Below are positions 34,573 to 45,371 of a DNA stretch of 64,000 nucleotides, one piece after another. Location: NCBI GenBank assembly GCA_014825775.1, contig MVAQ01000066.1:29633-93632 (forward strand). The letters are read 5' to 3'. Within the stretch, counting starts at the first letter, position 1, and the number at the start of each line of letters is the position of its first letter. The notes under the pieces are model-generated. The model saw only the letters and a program-made list of their open reading frames with translations, did not search any database and was not told the DNA's origin. The translations under genes and the position numbers were made by a program. This DNA is from Krasilnikovozyma curviuscula. Lineage: Eukaryota > Basidiomycota > Tremellomycetes > Cystofilobasidiales > Mrakiaceae.

Positions 34573-36159
34573 ATCACATATCATCCATCGGGGGTTCATG
34601 TTCCGGTTTAGAGATGTGGTCTGGTTGAGAGGATTTTTATGCAGTTATTTCTCGTGAATTGCGTGTGTCGTGCCAGGAATTAATGCGGAAGTGCAGAGCA
34701 AGTGGATGAAGGGGGGCGACTGATGCCCCCGTGGTGAACCGAAGCAGTATCTGACCTGTGGTTATAGGAATCAGGACGCTCAATTTTGCAGCTCTTCACT
34801 TAAGCCTCGCCCAACACTAAATCCTCTTTCAAGTCTAAGTGGCGATAGTTCTGACAACATCAAAATTCTAAGGGCTGCTACCTGAAGTTATCACATCGTC
34901 GAATCCATAGACATCTTAGCGCATTTTCAGATGCGATGGGAGCGAGCTGTTTGAACCCTTGAGCGGAAAGTCTGAAAAGCGCCGACAACAATGTGGAATG
35001 TCGAATGGCTCACTGAGCCCTATGTCATGGATACGCTAAGAATGCCACATCTTCATTGGGCTTCAAAAGTGAAGAATTCTAATTCAGAAATGGGTAACGC
35101 CGCGATCTTAGAAATGAACGACACCGGAGATGTTCTGCTTCTAGTTCTGCTCTTTTCTCCTAGCTACGCAAGTTGCGGGCCTGTTTCTAGACTACTCTGT
35201 AGTAGATCTGACCCATAGTCCTTCGACAACGTAAACACATCACTTCTTCCAGGTTTGAAAGCGGAAATGTAATCTCTTCTTGGCAGTATAGTTTTATTTA
35301 CAAGTACTTGGAACTGTCATTGTAAGCGCCCATGCTTTTATCTACCGCATAAAGCGAGCGGTGGTAACAGCGACAGATAACTATTGGCTTTCGGACCGAA
35401 GGCCACCCTTCAGAAGGGCCCCCTTCCGGGACTCTTCTACTCCCAACGAGTATTTCAAGACTCACTCTCTACAATTCTCCATACACCTTAGACACTGTCC
35501 AAGATGCGCAAGTACATCACCCTCGAGATATTAACATCGAAACAAATAGCTGTAAGTACGAAATGAGTATTCAGGAAGAAATGTTCAACACAGAATATTT
35601 TCCTTTGTGAACTTTGGTCGTATCTTCAGTTTGACATGCGGAAGTAAGGTACCGCAGTTTAAACTCTGTCCTACAGTCACTGCTGATACACGAAGGGCTG
35701 CGCTGTTAGTGAGGTTTAGTTCAGGGGTATTTGTATATAGAGCAGGAAAAGTCACTAAAACCCTTCTAATGACCGACAGCTATATCTTCAAGAAGAGCTA
35801 TTTGCGCTGAAACCACTCACGCTCTTGAGATCACTGTTGTGTTTAAGCTTTCTTGCGCGCCCGTCGCTCTTTCGCTGATGATTCCTGACAAGACTACTGC
35901 CCCCAACATCTTATTACCCTTATTTCTTCTCCAACCTGAAGTCATCACAAGAACCTTTCCAGAACAGACGGGTTTTGCTCGTGCCACTAAAAACAGAACG
36001 AGCCTTCGCGTCAAAAGGTTGCTTGCCAACGTCGACCACCCGAACCCTTTTTTTTTGTGTCTGCTGCTCCCTTTGAAGCCATCCAAGCTGTCCTGCTCGA
36101 CCTGTTTGATGCTTCACTTTCATTATCCATCGACGACCTAAATCAAGACAGTTATCAAG
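34573..36159 (+). promoter_or_regulatory. long upstream region of the GATA factor
   Basis: This 1.6 kb between eL36 and the GATA gene is unusually long for the window. It contains hairpin-forming sequence near 35390-35440 (GGCTTTCGG/CCGAAGGCC and CCCTTC/GAAGGG). A small frame starts at 35504 (MRKYITLEILTSKQIA) and runs into a GTAAGT donor at 35552. A CT-rich stretch precedes the GATA start. It is best read as promoter plus a long, possibly spliced 5' leader with upstream ORFs. The 35504 exon would join in frame to the ATG at 36160, so it could also be an alternative N-terminal exon. Confidence 0.45.
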
Positions 36160-39100
36160 ATGTCCTCGAACGTGCCCATGCTCAAGTTCAAGGGCAACAA
36201 GAGCTTCTCGCCCTTTGGTGAGTCGAAATCCCTCGTTCTGTCTTTTTACAGGGGCTCAAGGCGTCAACTTGTTCTTCACTTGATACTAGCCAACATATCA
36301 GAAGGCGAAGCTCTCCGACAGACCTGGAAGATCATCACTAAGATATCTGCTCATCTGGAATATGGAGAGTGAGTATCGTATTCGTCAACGTCATGCGCCC
36401 AGCGGCAGCAGTTTTCGCTCCGCTCCACTTGCTCGGCTCACATTGATGAGATGGATAAACTGTCATATATCATGGGAGAGATGGTTTTACCAACTGGATG
36501 GCTTGAAGCAAAGGGTAGTTGAGGAAAATCGAGCTCAACAGCTTGGAAAAGCTGCCGAGATCAAGAGATCTTTATGAGCTGTTCAGTTGCTTGTTTCTGG
36601 GTCCATCGTGACCCAAAAACACCTTCACTAAAGAAAGAAGGTGTTATATGGATTTGGGGGGCGATCTTCAATTGAGCTTTGTTGGAGAGCCTACTGAAAT
36701 TTCGTCTCGTTGGGCGTCCGTCAACCATGATTTGCATGTGGTTACCTCAGCTATGGTTCCATCCGTGTTGAAAAGCAAAGCGCCGTACGCATTAATAACT
36801 CCTCTTTTTCTGTTCTTCTGTTTCTTCTCTTCACAGGCGTCTCGAAAACATCTCCTGGCGACTCTGGAAAATGCATGACCAGTATTCTATTGACAGCACC
36901 GCGAAGTCAAAGAAATACTTTCGTAAATTCTCCAAGAACCTAGCAGAGAATTTTGACAGAGAAAAGAACATGTCGATTGCTGATTTGCCCATTCCGGACC
37001 TCGATGACATTGGGAGCAGGGATGCAGCGATGAGGAGGGAATTGAAGAAGCTCGAGGAGGAAAAGGAGAGGAGAGAAAGGGGCATGGGTAAAATGATGGG
37101 TGTATTTGCTGTTGAGGCTGCCCCTCCTCCTGGAAGTGCTCCACTTTCTAGGAAGAATTCGGCCAGCAGCACGCATGAAATCCAGCAGGGTGCGACGGGT
37201 GTCCAGAGAAAGAAGTCTGGAACAAAAAGGACACCCAACGGCCAACCCAAATCTCGCCAGGGCTCATCATCGCTTCTCGCTCCTATGGAGGCTTTATCTC
37301 AACCCCCTCAGCTTACTCAAGGTCCTAATCAGTTTGGAAATCCACCCCGGCGAGTCAACTCGATCGGTCGCAACCACTCCAACAGCTCTGCTGCTGCCGC
37401 CGCTTCGTCACCTCTTGATGGCACGAACCTCAATATGAGCTCACCTCAACAGTTTATCGGTCAACATATATCACCTGTAGCATTCCCTCAACAGCAGAAC
37501 CAGCTGTCATCTGCCATGGATGTCGATTCAAACGCCATGAACTTCAGCAACAGCGGCGTCCCTAATCAGCAGATGCAGTATAACCGTTCAGCACCACAGC
37601 AATCTAGCTACAGAGATTTTATTAGTGGCAGCAGTACCTTCAACGAGCCCGGTGATCAGATGAATTCGACCTTCAAGAACACCAACAGCTTCACCTCAAA
37701 CCAGCAGTCACTTCAACCACAGCACACAAGCAACAGCGGGTTAAATGATTGGGGTCTAGCAGCAATTGACTTTAGCTCTGTACTTGGTGGAATGGATGAT
37801 GATAGTGGTAGCGGTCACATCACTCCTGCACCTATCCCATTCATGAGTGGCATTCCTGCCAACAATCAAACACTTGCTCAGCTGCAACTTCAACAACAAT
37901 TGCAGCAACAACTTAACTCACACCAACAGCAACAAATGCAGCAACAACAGGCTCAGTTGAACTACAACAGCAACAACAGCAACAGCATCACCACCACCAC
38001 CAACTACGGCTTCAACCCTTCGCTGAGCAGTCACGACCTCACTGGAATACAGACGACAAGTCCACCCGAATCAGACTCGTCCGCTTCTCCACCAGCCCCC
38101 ATTTCTAACAACAACAACAATATCGATATGACGAGGAAGCTGTCTGGTGATTCTATCGGTGGAACAAAGATTGCGCAATGCTCAAATTGCGAAGCTGTCC
38201 ATACGCCCGTTTGGAGACATGGGTCCGCGGGAGAGTTGTTGTGTAATGCGTGTTCTATGTTTGAGAAGATGGTCAGTCCTTCCTACCTCTTCCGGAGTCT
38301 TAAAGTCTGTAATCTGACAATCCGTTGTCTTGACAGCACCCTGGCCAGAAACGACCAAAGTCGAGGCGCTCCTCATCTAACTCGAGCGGTCGATTCGCTA
38401 CCCCAGGTGGACTCGCAATGACCCCGAATACTGAAGACGGCCAGATGGCGAATGAGGAGACTGCTGTTTGCCCTAATTGTGGCACAGGTGCTACACCGAT
38501 GTGGAGAAAAACCGACGATGGGAGGGTTCTGTGCAATGCGTAAGTTTTCTTTTATTTATATCGAAGGGATTCTACCAGTCCTGACATGCTTAACTTTTTC
38601 AGCTGCGGACTCTACTTGAAACTGCATCATTCTGATCGACCTCCATCAATGAAGAACGACTTCGTCCAAAGGAGAAAGCCGCGAACCTATTCTTCTTCAT
38701 CAAATATTAGTACTTCGGCCAAAAACAATAACGCTTCTATCACTAGCCAAAGCAACCAGTCGTTTGACTTACACAACGCAAACCAAAGCGACAGCAGCTC
38801 AGTCATTCACACGCCGACCGACGGTTTAACGTCCCTTGCTGGAGACCTCGGGTTCAGCAACCTTCAGCAATTCAGTACTTTGGGACTTTCAGATCCACCG
38901 TTGCTCGGCGCAAATCATCAGCAGCAATCTTCACAGATTTTGCCGCAGCACCAGCAGAGCTACGGGTTCAACCAACAGGCAAACCTGAACAGCTTTGTCC
39001 CTAGTCTGAACCAACAACCACTCAATGACACTGCACTTGCTGCACAGCTCAACAATGCGTTCCAAGCCGGTGCTGCGAGTGTCATGATGAATGGCATGTC

Positions 39101-39640
39101 GAGCACTAGCAGCTCGCCTGGACCTGGTGCTCCAGGTTCCTTTGGAGTAGAGCATCAGATGAAGAAACGGCGCTTCTCTGAGAACGAAGGGCAGTTCCTT
39201 GGCGGGGGAAGCTTCTCACAAAGAAATTCTGGTCTTTCTGGCTCGAACTCGAATCCTGGCTCCCGGAGGGGGTCTTTCAACTCCAGCATCAGGAATGGAC
39301 TGATGATGACCCTGAGCCAACCTGGCTCCCCTAACACCGTTAACTCTAGCCTTCCACCCACTTTCGGTAACAGTCAATACCAGCAACAAATGCAACAGCA
39401 GCAACAGCATCAGTTGCAACAACACGTCCTTCCCCCTCCACCACCTGGTGAGACGCAATATACTTCTCAGATATCTCAACAGGGAAATGGTGCCACCAAC
39501 ATGTTCCAGCAACAGCCTTCTCAATTGAAACAAGAAGCTCCATCGCCTGGTGAAGGTGCGCCGATCTATTCCGACACCTTCCATCAGCAGCAACCTTCTC
39601 AGCTACGACAGACCCATCACCCACAACCATTTGTCCAGTC

Positions 39641-39674
<34 letters not shown>

Positions 39675-39899
39675 CTGCAACAGCAACCTGTTGGTGGTAG
39701 TCAGGGCCAAACTAACTTGTTTGACACATATTTCAACTTAAATGGGCCAAATGAGCAGCTCGACCAGACGGCTCAGCAGAATTTCCAGTCTCAGAATGGT
39801 GCTGGTGCAACTTTAAGCACTAACAATAACAAGAACAACGCCAATGCTGGTCCGATGATGACAGGTGGTCTGCAATGGCAACCAGTTTGGGACGAGTAG
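36160..39899 (+). CDS. GATA transcription factor, two zinc fingers, DUF1752-like N terminus
   Basis: Exons 36160-36217, 36302-36368, 36837-38271, 38337-38539 and 38603-39899 give 1019 aa. Residues about 20-55 (EALRQTWKIITKISAHLEYG, RLENISWRLWKM) match the DUF1752 motif of fungal nitrogen-regulation GATA factors. Two type-IV zinc fingers follow, both C-x2-C-x17-C-x2-C: CSNC...CNAC (exon 3) and CPNC...CNACG (split by intron 4 within the second CNAC). A basic tail (QRRKPRTY) follows the second finger. The first finger lacks the usual Gly and basic run after its last Cys. The rest is Gln/Asn/Ser-rich, with polyQ at 39641-39675. It should bind GATA sites in nucleus. A role in nitrogen or iron regulation is inference from the family. 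Confidence 0.92.
39641..39675 (+). repeat. CAA microsatellite coding for polyGln
   Basis: A tract of near-perfect CAA triplets inside the last exon of the GATA factor encodes about eleven Gln. Length variation would be in frame. Confidence 0.9.
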
Positions 39900-40351
39900 A
39901 CATCAACTAGTCTTCTCTGTTACTTTCGTTTGCCTTGTTTTGTACCACTTAATCTTTCCTCTCTTTTGATTCTTCGTATATAATGCACATCCCCATAGAT
40001 TTTCTCTCTACTGTAGCAACAAGTTCCTCTTCCGATTTTCTCCTGCCCTCAGCGCCCGCGCTGCCACTACTGTATCGCTTATCAATAGAAACTGAATAAA
40101 TACGTCTGCTTCTTGCCTTTTGCTCCTATGTACCTATCGTCGTCATTTTTTGACAGACATAGCAAGATATTGGGGGAAAAGGGGAGAAATCGCGAATGAT
40201 TTTCTTTTCTTAAAAAGGCAATTTGCTAGGTTAGAACGCTCAGTAAACAAACGACCTTTGAAGTTTCCTCTCGACGCCCATTCCAACCTCAACACAAAAA
40301 CATCAGTAAACCAGCCAACAAACCAGCCTCGAAGGCTTCAAAGAAGCTAGG
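39900..40351. other. GATA 3' UTR / KNL1 promoter
   Basis: This 452-bp spacer is T-rich at its left end (likely 3' UTR). Its right end has an A/C-rich leader before the ATG at 40352. No additional gene was seen. Confidence 0.5.
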
Positions 40352-43300
40352 ATGTTATCCAACACAAACCAACTAGCAACGAGGTCTCCCAGAGCTCGTC
40401 GCTCCCTCTCACGAGCAACACCCCCGTCAGCGTCGACCCTCACCAAGGAAGCCGTCGAAGCTACCAGGAAGACCAGAGGCGTGTCCATCGGTGGTGAAGC
40501 CGCTGAAATCATGGTCCTGGGTGGTGCTAGAGCTGCGAAGAAGGATCAGGCCGCTGATGGCGGCCTTGTGGTTGAAAAGCCCAAGGAACTGACTCCTCGA
40601 GCTGCAAAGAGACGAAGCGCTGTACGTACAACTTTCTCTTGCTCCTGTTCTTGTTGATTGGTTTCTATATTGTCCATGTACTGCTTGGGCTGACTCTGGT
40701 TTGCTCTGGCATGGGCCAATAACAGAAACCAAGAAAATCCATCCTCAAACCGTCGAATCAAGATGATACAATCTACGGAGTCGATGACGATGATAACGAA
40801 ACCTACTTTGGAGCCAAGAATGCCAACGACGAGGATGATACCTCGAGGTGGGAGAGGACGATTGGTGGAAGTAGGAGAGTCAGCTTTGCTCAACATGCAT
40901 ACGTCAGGTTCGCCCGTTTGTTTTTCGACTGATTTTTGGTCCCACGTTTACCATTTACTGACCATCCTTGGTGCATGTGGTACTCTCCAGGATGTTCGAG
41001 ACGAATTCTAAAGGCTCAGAAGGCGGCATGAAGATGCCACCTGGTGCTATCCCAAACCCACCCTCATCTAGCACCGCTTCTGCCCCTGCTCCTTCAGCCT
41101 CAGCTCCCCGGGAACGTCGTTCCTCTGGCCACTCTCGTTCAATCTCATTTGGGACTTCGCCTGTACCACCAACCAATGCCGGCAGAAAATCAACTTCGCC
41201 ATTCAAAGGTCAATCCACCCAGCCATTCACCTTCGGTGTAGCACCACCACAAGCTCAACTCCAGATGGAGGATGGAGAGGAATCTATGGATATGGACGAG
41301 TCTGTTGTTGGTGGTATCCTTGCTCCTCAAGGTCCAGTTTCACCCACCGCGTCTACAGCATCTTACTCTTCACCAGCCAAATCCATCGATGGCAATGAGG
41401 AGCTCACCATGGATTTCACTATCAACACTGGCGGCCTCATTGTCTCTCCAGATGATGGTGGTGATGAGTCGTACGGTGGAGACGATATGGAGATGACGAT
41501 GGCCCACGGTGGAGTCTTGTTCAACACCGCGCCTGACGATCAAGAGGAAGAATTGGACATGACCCATTCATTCGGTGTATTTCTTCAGCAAAATCTCCAA
41601 TCGCAGCAACAGGTTCCATCGGCTTCCATTATGCTGCCTGAAATGGAAGCCGATGAGAGTATGGAAATGGATATGACCTTGGCTCGAGGCGGATTCTTGT
41701 CCCAGCAACCAGCAGCTGAAGAAGAGGAAGAGGAGGATGAAGAGGCCATGGAGATGACAATGGCAAGAGGCGGATTCCTTCCTCCAAGACCTCACAACTT
41801 GAGCTTAGTTCAGGAAGAAGCAGAGGAGAGCATGGAGATGACGACTAACAGAGGTGGTGTCTTTGTTCCTCAAATCACTATCACCGATAAAGCAGAGGAA
41901 GAGGAAGCAGAGGAGGAAATGGATCTTACAATTGCTCTTGGCGGTCCTCAACCGTCAGTCAAGAACCTCAGCTTCGACCAAGAAGAACAAGAAGAAGGTG
42001 AGATGACGATGGAAATGACCATGGCTAGAGGTGGACGTCTTGAAAACATGAATCAAATTGAACCTATTCACTTTGGAGCTCCAGTCAGTCCACCAACCAA
42101 AGGCACCAAGAGGTCAGTTGAAGATATCGAAGACTCCGGCACCGCTAGCTCAGCGACCCCTCGTAGTGCCAAACGACGCTCCATGGCACCAACATCACCA
42201 AGTGGAGATGTGTTCTCTGGATCAACGGCAGGAAGCACCTCTCTGGCCGCTCCAACTCCATCATCCATTAAACGAACCCACTCACCAGCCGTTGCAAAAC
42301 AGGTCTTTGGTACCAAAACAAGCACCGACTCACCGAAGCTCATTCACTCACCTTGGCGACCACAGCCCTCTCCAAAGGGCAGAAGATCATCATTGCTTGC
42401 TAGCCCTATCCGGCCAGTTCCAACGGCCGGTCCTATTGCTTTTGGAACGGCAAGTCCAAGATTCACTGAACCATCTCAGGCGAGAGATGATGTCTCGGTT
42501 TCATCTAGTCCAATGAGGATGGAAGGTCCAGCAAAAGAGAGGAATACTGCTGCTGCTGCATTGGCGAGAGCTACTCCTAAGAAAATGCGAAGATCTAGTA
42601 CTCGGAAGAGCGCTGGCGCGGGAAGTGACATTTCGGTGCGCCTCTAATTCCTTCGCACTTATAATCTGATCAGTCTCTGACATCAACTCGGCTTTGCGGC
42701 TTTCCAGCCGGACGTTCCTTCTCAGATCTCTCTCTCACAGTTCTTGGACATGGCCGGAGTTCAGTTCATGGAGTCGTTCAATACCGTAAGAAGAAGATCC
42801 ACCATTGGTCCGAGTCAAATGCTCGGCGTTCATAAAATGGACAAAGCTGGCGAGGAGGATAAAGAAGCTTCTCTTCAAGAGTATGTCAAAGCTCTCACCC
42901 TTCTCCCTGACCTCGAAATGTACCACTGGGTTAGTCGTTCCCAAAATGAAAGACCATCTGTTAGTTGTTGAGACTGACGATTGTTCTAATAGTGCTGTGG
43001 TGAGCTTTCTAAAATCATTGAAGGTGCCAAGTCAAGCTTGGAAGCCATCGATGAAGAAACTTCGAATTCAAACCCAGTACTTTTCAGGGAATACATCGAG
43101 GCAGATGAATCAGAGAGGCAGTTGATTGAGACTCAGTTTAAAATCATCAAATCAAACGCCCACCTGATATCCAAACAGACTTGGTACAAGTGGAGATTGC
43201 AGCTGATTGAAAACTTGCAACCCGAGTATCAGAAGTACTTGATGGGAGTCAAGCAGGTTAGTGTTGGTATCTTTTCCTGCCTGAGCGATTACTGACTGAG

Positions 43301-44564
43301 AGTGTATTTATTGAACAGGATTTATTCCGTGTCCAAGCCATCTCTGGTAAAACCAAACGACAGCTTCCTGAGATTCGCGATCGTCACGCTGAGCTCAAAG
43401 CTCGATTATTGGCAGAGCGTGCGAAAGTCGCCGAAGTCCAAGCTTGTGATCAGTCTGAGCTGAGTGCAATCAAGTCTGAGGTGGAAGAGCAGAAGTAAGT
43501 CGACCTCTCTGACTTGATTAAAAAGGGCGTGTGCTGATAGCCGCTTCTCTCAGAACTCAACTTGAATCTTACGAAGCAGAGTTGGGTGACCAACACACTA
43601 GGCTCGAAAAGCTTCAATCCAAACTCCATGAGCTGAAGAAGCAGAAGAACTCGGCTGTTGATGCGATTGCTCGTTGCAAAAAGCAGTGTGATGATGTCAA
43701 AGGCCACACCATCGGTGACGTTTACCATCTAAAAGGTTGGTGATTATTTTCAGTTGACATTGGTGTTTATTTACTGATAAATTTTTCCCTTTGATTCTCC
43801 AAGCCCAATTTGAAGCTCTTGAAGTACTCTACGGTGTGAAGTTTGTAACACTCAAGCCGGCGGTGCTCCAACTCAATTGTGGTGGAAATCACTACTTGAC
43901 AATTCCTTGCAACAACTACGTCCCTGATCTGAAGGAGAAGCCAACAATTGACTGCATTGAAGGGTTCATCTCTAAGAAGGGGTTCAGTGTGGTTGACGCT
44001 CCTTTAGCGAAGCTGGTGGTCAACATTGTTGAGAACAGGAAGTTTGCAGACCTTGGCGATGTGAGTCCCTTACTCGAACCTTTGTTGACGACCATACAAT
44101 TAACAGTGCTGCTCTTTCAAATGTAGATGATTCAAACTACCCGTCGACTCTGGACGTCAGTTTCTCAAATCAGAACTGAACTCGACCTGCTCAACATCCG
44201 ATGGATCTCACGAATCGAATCATCGTCTGACTCATCATTCATCACCAAGTTTGACATCCTCATTCCTTCGACAAAGAGTAAAGTCCAAGTGGGAATTGAA
44301 ATTACCCAGGGAGCTTTGAATAATTGGCCGAGATTAGTGAAAGACATTCCAATCACCGTTGAGAGAGTCTACGGACCGTCGATGTGAGTACCCAGAGCTG
44401 TCAATAATAACAAACCTTCCAAGGTTGCTGACTGATGCACTCTCGATCAATCTAGGTCACACGACGTCCGATCCATCATTCGAGAGAGAATCGCTCATGC
44501 ATCTACTGATTCTCACCACCGCGTATTTGTTGAAGCGTGCCTCGATGCCGTTCATACTCATTGA
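40352..44564 (+). CDS. KNL1: kinetochore scaffold KNL1 / Spc105 / Spc7
   Basis: Ten exons (40352-40621, 40726-40907, 40991-42635, 42708-42929, 42993-43256, 43319-43494, 43554-43735, 43804-44060, 44127-44383, 44456-44564) give 1187 aa. The N terminus carries both PP1-docking motifs, SILK (residues 95-98) and RVSF (141-144). A run of about eight MELT-like repeats follows, with consensus M-[ED]-[ML]-T-x3-G-G (for example MEMTMAHGG, MDMTLARGG, MDLTIALGG). These are Mps1 phosphosites that recruit Bub3-Bub1. A basic Ser/Pro linker leads to the Spc7 domain (SLSQFLDMAGVQFMESF...RRRSTIG), a coiled coil, and a C-terminal RWD-like region that binds Mis12. It forms the outer kinetochore KMN network. Identification rests on this motif order. 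Confidence 0.96.
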
Positions 44565-45371
44565 AGTAGAGCGTTTCATTTCATATTGTAATCTGCGCCT
44601 CGTGGTGTAAGCTGGTTTCCTCTGTTAATTCGTTTTTGGTTTCGCTTTTATTCTCCTTCGGTAGTCTGGCGCTCTTTTCTGTGTATGAATGCAACTGCTT
44701 ATTCTGTACATTGAAGAAACGAGAGACTGAAATTGATGCCTGGGTGATTCTGCACTACGAAATGAAGGCCTTGTGGGCAGTGTTTCCGAGGATGAAATTT
44801 CTGTGCTTTCGCTCAACAGATCAGGTTGTACCATTTCCTTCAAGAGATATTATTTTGTAAGAGAGTATGTGTAGGAAGCAGTTTTAGGCGATATAGTTGT
44901 GATATGCTATGACCCCCTCCCCCCACCCGTGTTCAAGGGTCCTAGTTGAAGATGAAGAAGGGTATATTCATAAGAAATGTAAGGTGAACGGGCATCATCG
45001 GATTCTAGCTTCCTTCGTGAAATCCACCTTTAATATCTCATCATTCTTTATTACATACAAGACAATGCAGTCAGTGACATCGTTGAATTCCCTGTCATAG
45101 AGCTGAGCTCTAGAGAAGATGTCGGATATCAACTTCACTCGGTAGAAGAGTCTCAGGACATCTGGACCTGATGATAGGAGAAGAAATTGTGAGGGGAAAT
45201 TGTGTTGCCGAATGAAAAATGTGTATCTCCAAAATAGGTGGTAGTAACAACTCTTGTCATGTTTATATCTCAGTAAATGAGTCTTCGCAAGGCTTGGATC
45301 GAATGGACTGTACTTGTTCACCGCTTTCAAAAGTATAGTCCGGTTTGAAACAATTTATACTCACTTTAATA
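44565..45371. other. convergent intergenic region
   Basis: These 807 bp lie between the stops of KNL1 (+) and the 809-aa gene (-). Frames in it are short and unconvincing, so I see only 3' UTRs. It includes a run of C at about 44920-44935. Confidence 0.5.

Noticed and set aside
35839..36141. 100-aa plus-strand frame before the GATA gene
   Set aside because: It has a composition typical of a CT-rich leader and overlaps the expected 5' UTR; no motif.
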